From contig ADNK01000199.1 of assembly GCA_000320545.1 (NCBI GenBank), positions 2,501-33,186 of the forward strand: a stretch of DNA of 30,686 nucleotides, read 5' to 3'. The DNA comes from Bigelowiella natans CCMP2755 (taxonomy: Eukaryota > Cercozoa > Chlorarachniophyceae). Of the stretch, positions 1 to 10,707 are shown piece after piece; within the stretch, counting starts at the first letter, position 1, and each line of letters begins with the position of its first letter. Position numbers and translations under genes: made by a program. The notes below the pieces were generated by a model. It was given only the letters and a program-made list of their open reading frames with translations. It did no database searches and had not been told where the DNA came from.

Positions 1-33
1 CTCTCTCTCTCTCTCTCTCTGTGCTGAATCTAG
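1..33 (+). repeat. (CT)10 tract and acceptor of a truncated intron
   Basis: A (CT)10 run at 1-20 is followed by the AG at 32-33 that precedes exon 34-90. It is the 3' end of an intron whose start lies outside the window. Confidence 0.7.
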
Positions 34-300
34 GGCATGCCTACGAGATAGAGTTACACGATACCTGCCCTACGTTTGGCGTGCATTACGGTGATTCAAT
101 TTATTGACCAATATCCTTATTTGTATTATCATTATTCATTAGTATTGTCAATATTTCTCAACTCAGTATTATTATTTCTAATTTATATTAAAGTGGTAGT
201 AATGCATACACTCTGTGCATGAGAGATACGAATTTGCAATTCAATTATACCATCATCATCTATATGATGTGAAATATTCTATTCTCTTCCTACCCCTTTG

Positions 301-339
<39 letters not shown>

Positions 340-761
340 CCAGGAGACTCTCATTACCACCTAGAAAACCTGGAATTTCATGCTCCTTCAGAGCACACGA
401 TAGGGTATTATCGTGATGAAGAGCTTGAGAAATTGCAGCAGCAGCAGACGTATAGGAGGAGGAGTACATTTTGAATTTAATCATAATCACTTCCACTCCA
501 GATAGAATATATGCGATTTTCCTTTTGAAAAAGGGACTTGAAAAGGAATGAAAATGCATCCTCCTCCTCGTCCTCTTCCTTCACTGACGATAATGTTTGT
601 GTTCATCATCATCCAATAAACAGATCTTCAAGATACGCAGCAGAGATGCAACTCGGTGTGTTTTATTATACACCTATCACCACGTTAACTGCATTCATTG
701 AATATCAAATATTACTTTATTATCTTCCAAAGTACAAACGCCCACTACCCACACACAAACT

Positions 762-794
<33 letters not shown>

Positions 795-2652
795 ACATGT
801 TGAATCATCATCATCATTCCGCAACTATATTTGCAGTGCACAAAGACAGCTCTGGAAAATACCTGATAGTTTCAGTTCTGATGGATTCAAGTAAGAGTAG
901 TAGTTGTAGTAACTAAGTAAGTAAGTAAGTAAGTAGCCCTTGAGAGAATAATTCATAGTGTGCTGTAATTGCTTCTTAGCATGAAATTAGACTTTGAAGA
1001 AGATAGAGAACAATTATGGAAAATGAAATTTTGAGATCACTTGCTATCATCTCTACAAATCAAGCATTGGAACGTTACTCACTCACACTGAATCTATGTG
1101 TTCTTCGCTCGTCCACGTGCCTCCTCCTCCTTCTTCTTATTCTTCCACCTTAGGCCTTGACGAACTGGGTCGAAATAACTTCATCGATTACATGTAACAA
1201 TAACAATAACAAATATTTCCGCCTCCTCCTCCTCTTATTTCCCCTTCTTTCTGTTTCTCTGTCATCATCATGATCATCATCACTAGCCATTAATCCATTC
1301 GTCTGATACATATGAATACATATGATGTAGGTGGGGTCTTGGAACCGATTTCCACGACGGAGAGGCCAATTCCATTATGGTGGACATCAAGCACTACAAC
1401 ACCCTAACAAGCGTCTCTGCATTATCTCTTGATCGGCAAATAAATCCTTATGAGGAGCTATTGCCTGCAAGCCCTGCATATTTCGCCTATCAGGGAAGTC
1501 TCACTTCTCCACCGTGCACTGAAGGTAGTATTATCATCGATGTGTTCATTCATCAAGGAATCTTGTCATGTTGCAAAATATCAGTATGATAATGATAATG
1601 ATGATGGTGATCATCATTATCATCGTCGTCGTCGTTGTCGCCGCCATCGTTGTCATTTGATTCTTCATGCCTCTTCTTCTTCCTCCTCCTCCCCCTCCAC
1701 TCGTTGTTCTGATTGGTGATGACAACAACCTGCTTAGGTGTGGAATGGGTGGTTATGGCTGAGCCAATAGGCATTAGCACATCGCAGGTGATAATTATCG
1801 TCATCTTCATCATTATCATCATCATCATCTTCATCATCATATTAACAGTAGTAGTTGCCAATAGACCTAGGTTGTTCTCCTTGACCATCATCGCTCCCAT
1901 AATTCTCATTTTATTTGCATCCAACATGTCTTCTTTATACTGCTGCTGCTGTTGCTGCTGCTATTGTTGTTGTTGTTGTTGTTGTTATAGGTTGACTATT
2001 TCACATTTGCGATGTCAAACGTTACAAATGCTACGAACTATCCTCAATATTCCCACCACAAGAGCAAGTAATTTAACAAAATACACGACGACGTCCATCA
2101 TGCCCCCCCCCTTATCATCATCAGCTGTTGTTCTTCTTCGTGATGATTATGCTGCTATCTTATCTTGTTGGGATTGATTATGTTCTCTCTCTGCATGCAA
2201 AAGGTATATCAACAGCCGTCCTATCAAGCCATTGGGAACTAGAACCGTATCCTTCTATGCTGGGGTTAGTATTTTACCCATTTCGTAGTAGATGATGACA
2301 ATCATGATGATGAGTAGGAGGAAGAAGAGGAAGTGGAGGAGCATCATTGAGAGCCACATCTTCCTTCATTCGTTGGAAAATAGACATTGTGTTTTGAGAA
2401 TTTTTTGGATTGTAGAATAGAGAGAGAGAGAAAAGTCATAGTACTGCCAACGATTTCTATGTTGTTCCGTGTTCTGATTTTTGCGCTACTACTACTACTT
2501 CATCATTACTTCCACCAAACAATTGACTACTCTCTCAGATAGGACACTCGTCCCATTCATCACATGATGATCACCACGAAGATCCTTGGTATACACCGAT
2601 GATAATGCCGCTGGGGGATGCGTTTGCATTCTTTGGGGTAGTAAGTAATAGC

Positions 2653-2684
<32 letters not shown>

Positions 2685-3007
2685 CAGTATATAGTGTCTT
2701 GTGTAGAAAATAATATTAAATGCCGCCGTGGTGTGATGCTCGATCCACCACGAATAATCACACAAAGCTTACAATAATCGCATCAATGTCATTATGCTGA
2801 CTACTGCTACTACTACCACACACCCTCTTTACCAAGTGGTGATTGATGTTATCGTTTAAAAAAATATTAGAAGCAGTACTACAAATAGCCTCGATGGATT
2901 GTTGTTGAAAACAACAAAGACACTATATCATCAGCATGAATATCCTCACTGTGATCACTCATGATTCAGTGTGCATCATGTTGTCAGTCGTTGTCTTGGC
3001 CCCCCTT

Positions 3008-3042
<35 letters not shown>

Positions 3043-3575
3043 CGGTATTATTATTAGTGCGTGGTATTCGCTGCTGCTGCTGCTGCTATGAGTCATCATC
3101 ACCTAAGGCAGAAGAGTGCTAATTGCAGTCTCTAGTGACTTAATGATAACCACGCAGTAATTATTCTTCATCAATCCTCTAGATTCTCATTATGTTGGCT
3201 GGAGGTGCTACAGCTGCATTTAATTTCCTGGTCTTTCTGGCCAACAGGGTGCTGGGTCAGAGTTGGGAAGGGTATGTAGTAGTAGTAGTAGTAGTAGTAG
3301 TAGTACCACTTGATCCAAGTGCTCTACTAGGGAGGGGGGCGGGAAAACGATGACAATGATGACAATTAAAACATAACAAAACAAAAATGATAATAATCAA
3401 TTGTTTCCTATTATGAAGATATGTGCAGTAGTAGCGATAGGGTGATGATGCAGAAGACTACAGCAGAGAAAAGTTTGATGTTTTGTGTCATATATACAAC
3501 ATAGTTCCCACCAGCGCTGCTTCTTTTACATTTACCTATTTCATATGATTCGTTCGTGTACTCTTTCTCCCCCAT

Positions 3576-3620
<45 letters not shown>

Positions 3621-3716
3621 AATAGAATTGTCATCGAGCCACACCCTACTTTCCGCCAGAAAATTACAATCGATCTCATCAGGAAACAGGTAGTAACTCT
3701 ATCTTAATAACCTGCT

Positions 3717-3748
<32 letters not shown>

Positions 3749-3994
3749 GTGGTGGTGGTGGTTCATGTGCGAGCGTCTGTGCTTGTTTGTGCTGTTTGGT
3801 GCTTCATCAGACTGCTGCTGCTACTACTTCCCCGTCTATTCATTTGCTTAAATTATTAATTTGCTGCTACTCTGCACTTATTTCTTTTTAAGATCGCAAA
3901 GAGCATTGTCGTGAGTCTAGAAGCCCTCGTAGCATCGGTCCCTCTTTCACCGATGAGACAACAACAACGATAACGACGACGACGTTAAAATACA

Positions 3995-4033
<39 letters not shown>

Positions 4034-4873
4034 CGCAAATTAAGAACAACTCAAAGATCCAACAATCAGGCTCTGTAAATGATGGTAGCTTTGCCGTTCG
4101 TTGTCCTACGACAACATTGTTATAAATTACACATATAATGTGTGCATGGAGAGGGAGAGAGAGACTATGATAATGAGGGTGCGTCGTTGTTTGGGTGATG
4201 AATTGAAATCACTACAAGCTACGACTAGTATCATCAGAATTAGCATGATTAGTTATTTCCTCTTCTAATACATGCAGCATTTATGTTCCTATATTTGACT
4301 TCAGGATGTGATTGAGACTTTGGCCAAGCCAGTACACTCGATGACGTTCACCCAGTTGGGGTTGCTCTCTGTCGTCGTAGCCATTCGTACTGTTCTCTCT
4401 TTCCATTTGAATCACGATCTACACAGCATCGATGTAAGAATTAGAAGTTATCACAATAATAATAATAATAATACTGCAAAACAGAGACAGTAGAGTAGTT
4501 GTTGTAGCTGCAGTAAAAGTCGTAGTAGTAGTAGTTATAGTGATGGTGGTGGTGGTGGTGGTGATGGCGGTGCTTTTAGCGTAAAATAATGAATGATTTC
4601 AAACTTATTATTGCACTCCTTCCTCGTCTATTGTTGTTCTTCTTACTATTATTACTATTATTGTTCCCCACCCTTTCTCCATGATCTTCCTTCCTTCAAA
4701 CGTACTTATTCTTCCTTCCTTCCTTCCTTATGGATGTTGTTGTTTGTTAGCATGCAATTCACCAAATGCGTAAGGATGAACATGAGCATATCGAGGCTAA
4801 GGTATAGATCGCTATTGTTGGTAGCAGCCTGTTACGCGTACACACAAACACACACACACACGCACACACACAC

Positions 4874-4913
<40 letters not shown>

Positions 4914-5072
4914 TATATTCCGTTTTAACGAATAATCTAAACGCTACTCTTTTATCCATATCTGACCGGTCATAATAGCAAGAGCACAAGGCGCTATTGA
5001 AGATGCTAACAGCTAGCGAAGCTAACCTACCCAAAATAGATGAGGTAGTAAGTAAGTAGTGGTAGCAGCAGC

Positions 5073-5104
<32 letters not shown>

Positions 5105-5886
5105 GGTCATCATGATTATCATCGTAAACTTAAAACAGTGACGACTACCACGACCACTGCCAAACACGACAAGCATGAAGAACACTGTGGATGATATTGC
5201 TAGCTGTCCTAAGTGTTGGAAGAGAGCTGCACTTCCTTATGTCGTCTCGAATTAAATTTATGCCACTCCTAACACTGCTACTGCTACTACTACTCTCTCT
5301 CTCTCTTTCTCTCTTTCTCTCTTTCTCTCTTTCTCTCTTTCTCTCTCTCTCGCTCTCTTAACAGAATGACAACAACGATGAAGACGACAAAAGACCCAAT
5401 CCTGAGCTTGGAAGGAAGTCGGAAGCTGGTTCACTCGTGCTAATTCCCAGGTCAGTGGTGCACGATGTTGTTATCAGCGTTATTGTTACTATTATTAGCT
5501 TATTCTTACCCTCGAGAGCGGTGTCATCGATGTGCCCATTACATCCATGATGAAGGGAAGTAGGGAATATGATGCTTTTGTAGTCGTTCATATGACCGTA
5601 ATGTTAGCTGTTAATAGCATCATTTGTAGTGCTCGCTCATGCTCATGATAAGAGTGGTTTATCATTATAATAATGATAATATTAATAATAAGGTCTTCGT
5701 CTGGCACTGCTGCTGCTGCTTCTGGGAAGGAAGTAGAACTGAAACAGTTAAAGGTCATAGTAAAGGAAATGAACTTCTGTTAGAGTTGTGTATTGTAGTA
5801 GCAGCAGTACCAGTGGGTATGCAAGATAATTTAATTTGTCGCTATGTGTATGTCTGTGTATCTGTGTATCTGTGTGGTGAGACACA

Positions 5887-5940
<54 letters not shown>

Positions 5941-6187
5941 AAGGTCCCGATGTTTCCTTTCTTCGGTTACGTTAAATTTCATATCTCCATCCAACGTCTC
6001 CATAACGAATGTTCTCACCGGTTTTTATTCATAATAAATACACAGTCGCCTATCGTCGAAGGATTACTACCGCAGCCCTGAAATTCCGGATGGGAAGCTG
6101 CTCCAAATCCTGCATCATCCAAGACGCGATAAAAGGGGGCTAGCGGACCTGCTGTCGAAATATGGAACATCATATACTTTGTATTAA
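34..6187 (+). CDS. Alpha-carbonic-anhydrase-related protein fused to a DUF1622-like membrane domain (5' partial)
   Basis: Exons: 34-90, 344-449, 546-655, 837-890, 1154-1193, 1331-1524, 1738-1787, 1991-2067, 2204-2264, 2539-2640, 3183-3271, 3626-3689, 3893-3910, 4305-4433, 4751-4801, 4979-5044 (or 5047), 5365-5450, 6046-6187 (TAA). All phases agree. The first exon begins inside the gene, so the N-terminus lies upstream. Exons 1-9 give an alpha-carbonic-anhydrase fold: GHAYEIEL, EFHAPSEHTI, YAAEMQLVHKD, YQGSLTSPPCTEGVEW, NSRPIKPLGTRTV. The usual first and third zinc His are Glu (373-375) and Gln (649-651), while the middle His (379-381) remains, so hydratase activity is doubtful. Exon 10 is a His/Asp-rich linker (HSSHSSHDDHHED). 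Exons 10-14 give a membrane helix (LAGGATAAFNFLVFLANRV) and the segment QLGLLSVVVAIRTVLSF, which resembles the bacterial DUF1622 family. The tail is charged and probably helical. A Gln/Ser-rich loop interrupts the CA fold. The family calls come from recognition of motifs, not from a search. Confidence 0.85.
306..337. repeat. (AT)n microsatellite in intron of gene 1
   Basis: An uninterrupted AT run ends six bases before the acceptor AG of exon 344-449. Confidence 0.9.
762..793. repeat. (CTA)n microsatellite in intron of gene 1
   Basis: About eleven CTA units lie in the intron between exons 546-655 and 837-890. A short (AAGT)n run follows at 914-935 in the next intron. Confidence 0.9.
1942..1988. 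repeat. (CTG)n/(TTG)n imperfect repeat
   Basis: CTG units grade into TTG units just before the acceptor of exon 1991-2067. On the sense strand the tract is T/G-rich rather than a plain pyrimidine tract. Confidence 0.8.
2654..2683. repeat. (AGT)n microsatellite, with related runs in following introns
   Basis: AGT units begin shortly after the donor of exon 2539-2640. Similar TAG/AGT runs occur at 3011-3040, 3274-3304 and 5070-5103, often right after a donor site (GTAAGT or GTATGT followed by AGT units). Confidence 0.85.
3581..3618 (+). repeat. (TC)19 tract acting as polypyrimidine tract
   Basis: A pure TC run ends seven bases before the exon at 3626-3689, in the position of a 3' splice-site pyrimidine tract. 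Confidence 0.9.
3718..3762. repeat. (CTG)n followed by (GTG)n
   Basis: CTG units pass directly into GTG units within the intron 3690-3892. Confidence 0.85.
3997..4031. repeat. (AT)n microsatellite
   Basis: AT dinucleotide run in the intron between the 18-nt exon 3893-3910 and exon 4305-4433. Confidence 0.9.
4846..4913. repeat. (CA)n microsatellite with CGCA interruptions
   Basis: Long CA run between exons 4751-4801 and 4979-5044. It produces spurious open frames on both strands. Confidence 0.9.
5292..5358 (+). repeat. (CT)n with CTTT interruptions before a 3' splice site
   Basis: CT and CTTTCT units run up to the acceptor TTAACAG of exon 5365-5450. Confidence 0.9.
5881..5935. repeat. (AC)n(AG)n compound microsatellite
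   Basis: AC units pass directly into AG units in the last intron of gene 1 (5451-6045). Confidence 0.9.
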
Positions 6188-6940
6188 TAATTGGATTGGC
6201 AATTGACTTGATAGTAGCGTGCCGATTTGCGATTTGCTGCGGAGAAATATTCGCGCATTTATTCGGATACGACCATCATTATTCAAAACTGATTGTCGTG
6301 GACAAGGAGACCAGGGGAAAGTAAGATCTCAACTAATATTGGATGCCATCATAGATAGGGGTGACCGAATCCAATAAGTCATATATAAAGTAAATTATGT
6401 AACGAACGATTGAGCGGACAGCTTGGAGTTTTGACACAGTAGTCTCCTATAATCTGGGGCATTTTAAACATGGCCATTGACGTTGATAGAGTCAAATCTT
6501 TGTATCTTTATTTAATAATGATAAATATCACACATAAACGCAGCCAAGAAATATCCGTATCATATGCATTGCGCAGGCACAGGCCTTTTGCACGTGCTCA
6601 CGAATGCGTAGCATTGCAAATGCTACTACTCACATGTTAGTACACACATCACCTTGCGATGCGCAGCAGCACCTAGCGGCAATGAGAGAATGAATGTAAA
6701 TGAAGTAATTATGATCGATGAAGTCAAGCTTGAAATACAAATATGCACGTGCTAATTATATATGATGTTTAGCTAGCAAGTAGACGCTGCATGCAGCGGC
6801 TGACATATTCTTAATATTCTAATATTTCTAGCCCTAGTTATATTGGTTGTGGATAATGTGGTCAGCAACTACATGTGCCCTGTGCCTGGTAAAAACTCCG
6901 CCGTCGGTAAACACGAGCCTGTCGTGCTACGTAGCTGTTT

Positions 6941-7010
6941 CACGTGGAGCCGCTGCATTGCACAGCTACATTAGCATGCCCTTTGAAAATATTTAATCAA
7001 TTCATTACAT
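6941..7010 (+). repeat. Dispersed repeat, copy A
   Basis: It shares the ordered words GCTGCATTG, CAGCTACAT, CC.TTGAAAA and ATTTAATCA with copies B and C. The copies are diverged, with no clear borders or coding capacity. Confidence 0.5.
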
Positions 7011-7036
7011 GACAATGGAACACAAACAGACACAAC

Positions 7037-7140
7037 ATGAGCGCTGTAGCCGTTGCTTTGCATAGCTACATCAGGATGACCATTGAAAAGATTTAATCAC
7101 TTGACTTCATCCGTCTCACATTTCATTTGCCCATCATGTA
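7037..7140 (+). repeat. Dispersed repeat, copy B
   Basis: It contains GCGCTGTAGC, CATAGCTA, GGATGACCATT, AA.ATTTAAT and a CGTCTCACATTT-like end. The same words occur in the same order at 18995-19135. Confidence 0.6.
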
Positions 7141-7420
7141 TTATTTCCCATTCGACCCAGTATAAGTATAGCGTAGCTAGCTGAATAAAACCTCAATATA
7201 GCAGAGATTCATGCGGAATTTGTCAGCTGCTTCTGTATTATAATTTTAAATGTAAATCTCAGTCCTACTACGCGCCACAGAGTCGGTCCCGAAGTTCGTC
7301 AAGATCACGAAACTAGAAAATGAAGAATAATGACAACCACAAGAGATGTTACGCATGCATCAATTTCAACGTAATGATGAGGCATGTCGTATGCATAAAG
7401 TGTAAAGCATACACACAACA

Positions 7421-9136
7421 CTAATCACGCCAAACCGAAAGCCTTTCCTGATACTTCTAACAATGGCAATAATAATTTCATCAACCGCATATGCTTGTGC
7501 GGCGCATCAGGGTTACTTACTTGATGATAGTGCCAAGCAATTTCGGGGTCGACAGCGTCCAGATTAGAGGTTTGATAATGATGATGTTGATGATGCCCTC
7601 TTACTTTTAAGATTCGCTGCAACAACTCAGAGACCCGACCTGACGAGTCATCCCATCATCATCATCATCATCATCATCAAAGATATTACAACTTCATCTA
7701 AATATTGTCACACTATACAGAACCATCTTCGAAAACAACAACAACAACAACAACAACAACAGCAAAGAATGGAGTAAAAGCAAATTATATATGCAAACAC
7801 TGCTACGGCTTCCCGCTACTGGCCTTCAAGTTGATTTAATTCTTCTGTAACCTGAAACTTTTCTATTCCGTGGTGGATTGTTAGAGTCATCATCGTTGAA
7901 GTTGTTGTTTCCTTCCCCTCTCTCCTTACTCTTGATCGATTTGAACTTGCGTTTTCGGTTAAAATTCCCGGACAATCTCGCAACCGTATTGTGAGGGGGG
8001 ACAAAGTGCTCGATACGACTACTACTACCACTCGCAAATCGATGATGCTCACGTGATGGGTTGCAAACATTATCTGCCTCATCCCATCGGCTGCTACCGT
8101 CGTGGGCTGTTCTCTAACAATGTTCACGTGTACTATCACTGTTTGTCTTGGTGTGTTTTAGTGACTTTAAAAGAGAGAGAGAGAGAGAAAAAGAGAGAGG
8201 GAAGATAGATAAAACTAAAACGAAGGTGTAATGGGATTAACAACGACAAACAAGCATGCATATACATACACATAAACATACAGGAGTTAGGACTCAACGA
8301 AATCAAGCACAAGGTCTGTCCGTTATAACAAAATCATTTTTCTGATGGCCGAACTACCTGAATCTCAAATTTGAGATCATCATATGCTGACACGATTGCA
8401 CAGCAGAGCTTCCAAGCATTTCCACGATCCTTCCTCGTCATCTACGGTGTTCAGTACATGCAGGTTTCGCACAAAAACGTTTGCTCTTTCAGTGTGGCCA
8501 AATTTAGTTTTTGTTTGTAATTGACTCATTGCAAAATAAAAGCAGTCAAGCACAGCGCACCATATCCTACCTGATCAAAAGAAACGAGGAGGGTGGTGCA
8601 GTAGGGGTGCCTTTTCGAGGAAGAAGAAGGAGAAGACGAAGGAGAAGAAGAAGAAGAAGAAGAAGAAGAAGAAGATATCGTGTGTGGATCAGAAATATGC
8701 CGATAAGATATATCAATGATCTCTCGTTCAGCCAATGGCGCAAGAGCAGCAGCAGCAGCAAGAAGAAGAATGCATGTTATCTCATCATATCATCGATCCC
8801 ATATAGCATCCTGACATATCTCTGCGTAATGATTTCGTATCTAGCAGTACCTTGCCAATATCCTCTCTATCATGTACTGTTCAGCTCTCCATGTGGCCAC
8901 AAACTCAGGATCCGCATCGAAAGAAACTTTAACGACCTTTATTCATGCATAGTCCATGGCTTTGTGCATGGAAGTATTGGTAGCATTATTTGATTCATTT
9001 GTTGTTTAGTCGTTGTAATACCTTATGACGATGACTATCACCATCTTCTCCCATTTCGCATGCTTTGAAATGAAGCTACAATTCGTTGTGTGCGTGTGTG
9101 TGTGTGAGAGTTCATAAAGAGCATTATGTGTGTGTA

Positions 9137-9196
<60 letters not shown>

Positions 9197-9810
9197 TATA
9201 TACGTAAACTTTCAATTTTTTATTAACACACACGCGCGCGCGCATTCTGTGCGTATAGGAAACATGTGTACCTGGCCTATCCCAGGGAAAATTTTGTTAC
9301 GGGGTTTTCTATGAACGATAAAATCGACGCGCAGAGAAGTGTAGCCCTGATTGTGAATCATCTCAATCTTTCAGAAAAATTATCTACAAAGTATCAAAGC
9401 GTAAAACAGACTACTGTCTAATATTTTATACAACTTTGTACCTCCCTGTAACGCTGTGTGTGCTTCATATTGAATATGTTATCCTCTCGAAACGAACGAT
9501 TCAGCCCAACAATACTTTCACCTTCCTGTAGCGTCCCTATTAGGTTCTTGACGGCCTTCCCGAGAAAAATAATATATCACACAAACAACCCACCCCCACA
9601 GCAGCATGTTTGAGGAAGAGGACGAAGAACCCATATCAAAATAAAGCTAGAATCAATGAAGTAACTCCTACGCACCTTTCGCAACATCGTTGCTCGCTCC
9701 GAGAATACACAACCAGTGCATAAAGTGAACAAAATGAACACGGCCAGGACCCTTGTGCCAACAAAGCACGCACTACTGCACGAAGCCTGCTGATACCCTT
9801 TCCTCCTCAT
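7421..9810 (-). CDS. Unrecognised 299-residue protein with N-terminal signal/membrane segment
   Basis: Exons on the minus strand, in transcript order: 9810-9676, 9555-9442, 9367-9272, 9075-9022, 8936-8851, 8610-8571, 8441-8358, 8113-8053, 7976-7930, 7851-7824, 7639-7521, 7456-7421 (TAG). They total 900 nt with every phase matching. The start ATG (9810-9808) gives MRRKGYQQ, then a hydrophobic stretch VLAVFILFTLCTGC (about residues 20-35), a signal anchor or signal peptide. The middle part is a mixed globular sequence (SFDADPEFVATWRAEQYMIE, CCAIVSAYDDLKFEI). Near residue 245 is a heptad-like segment (VTEELNQLEGRVSELLQRIL). The end is KYQERLSVWRD. I recognise no family. The exon at 7851-7824 needs a GC-AG intron (donor AAG/GCCAGT) and is the weakest part. 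Introns again hold microsatellites. Confidence 0.68.
7652..7760. repeat. (ATC)n and (CAA)n microsatellites in intron of gene 2
   Basis: ATC units at 7652-7678 and CAA units at about 7736-7760 lie in the intron 7640-7823. Confidence 0.85.
8621..8674 (-). repeat. (GAA)n tract, CTT-rich on the gene strand
   Basis: On the minus strand this is a CTT/TTC tract ending just before the acceptor (CGAAAAG) of exon 8610-8571, again in polypyrimidine position. On the plus strand it yields a meaningless poly-Arg frame. Confidence 0.85.
9087..9192. repeat. (GT)n and (TA)n microsatellites in intron of gene 2
   Basis: Two GT runs (about 9087-9106 and 9125-9152) followed by TA units to 9192, in the intron 9076-9271. 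Confidence 0.85.
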
Positions 9811-10030
9811 GGTACAATCGAGTCAGAGAAACCTCCACGAGTCATCCCTTGCGTTGTTGCCATAGTCAGGAATCCTCATGAACATACGGGTATATTCGAC
9901 AAATCTCCTTCCCCTCCTCAAACGCAAATGAAGTCTTGCTGAGCGTTTCCAGGCACGTGGTATCTGAGGTATGTGCGACAACAATGAATGTATGTACTAC
10001 TACTACCGCTATAATCATGGTGATTTATAG
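9811..10030. promoter_or_regulatory. Head-to-head spacer between genes 2 and 3
   Basis: It lies between the start of gene 2 on the minus strand and the first firm exon of gene 3 on the plus strand. It may hold a shared promoter and the unresolved first exon(s) of gene 3. A donor-like GTATGT at 9969 follows a short open stretch, but no phase-consistent start was found. Confidence 0.35.
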
Positions 10031-10707
10031 GTAAAATTGCATGAACGACAAAAGAAATCATCAGCGTCACCACGTCAGCGGCTACATAGTAAAATTACAG
10101 GAAATCATCCAGTGCATACTCCATTGAAAGGAAGCAAAAGAAAAATTCCTTTTCATTGTACGACAGACAAAATTCATGTCGAAACAGTGGAAATGGCCTC
10201 CTATTCCCACATTCCCGTCGTGCTTCAAGTTGTGAGAGCAGGTTGAGCTAAAGATTTTGTGTCCCCCGCCCTGCTCTTTGGTTGTAGAACGCTATTCCGT
10301 CCACTCCAGCATTGTAAATTATAGCTCTGATTGGCTGCAATCATATTCAGAGATTTTAAGTCAAAATATCTGGATATCTGGAAAATTTGTTTTCGAACTT
10401 AACAATCATGCTCGAGTTTATGGTGAAGGTAATGGACTAAGGAGGTTTCTGTATTTGAAGCAACTAATCTTCTTATCTTTGGTAGGGATTGAATTTTAAG
10501 TCCAATAATGTTATGCAAAAGAGTGAGATTCTTTCTAAGACAAGCTCCGTGCACCATGCACCCAAAACCTACCTCAGGGTGAGGAGGCACTTTTTCGCTC
10601 CTCCTCCTTTCGATGCCAACTTCATTTATGTACATGCTACATTTCAGGGTTCAGGAAACAGGTACTATAAAGCAGGAATGGTCGTCGCTATGGGATGTGG
10701 CTTGTAG
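10031..10707 (+). CDS. Unrecognised protein, 3' exons (5' end unresolved)
   Basis: Exons: 10031-10241, 10288-10444, 10524-10578, 10648-10707 (TAG). The first begins after TTTATAG and is open only in phase 0 (VKLHERQKKSSASPRQRL). The 46-nt intron 10242-10287 joins in phase 1 to ERYSVHSSIVNYSSDWLQSY. The end is GSGNRYYKAGMVVAMGCGL. The third junction is uncertain. A better-looking acceptor at 10485 gives the open stretch GLNFKSNNVMQKSEI but does not match the upstream phase with donor 10428, so I used donor 10444 and acceptor 10523. The N-terminal exon was not found. The first exon is Lys/Arg/Ser-rich and the second looks globular and aromatic-rich. No family is recognised. Confidence 0.5.

Larger units (their letters stand above)
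6188..7420. other. Convergent intergenic spacer between genes 1 and 2
   Basis: No exon was found. Unlike the introns, this stretch lacks long microsatellites. It is rich in short TGCA, GCTAGC and CACGTG words and carries two copies of a dispersed repeat (about 6941-7010 and 7037-7140). It should hold the 3' ends of both flanking genes. Confidence 0.6.

Noticed and set aside
538-916. Plus frames with poly-Tyr or poly-Thr ends
   Set aside because: They run from true exons of gene 1 into a (CTA)n intron repeat; only 546-655 and 837-890 are kept.
8392-8529. Alternative minus exon starting MSQLQTKTKFGHTERA
   Set aside because: It also reads open and could join exon 8113-8053 in phase 0, but the exon 8441-8358 in another frame links both upstream and downstream exons of gene 2 without gaps.
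8511-8993. 160-codon plus frame with a long poly-Arg run
   Set aside because: The Arg run is a GAA/AGA microsatellite, and the region holds phase-consistent minus-strand exons of gene 2.
9790-9895. Plus-strand stretch reading VVAIVRNPHEHTG, resembling a sulfotransferase PAPS-binding motif
   Set aside because: It is not compatible in phase with gene 3, it overlaps gene 2's first exon on the other strand, and there is no other sulfotransferase motif nearby.
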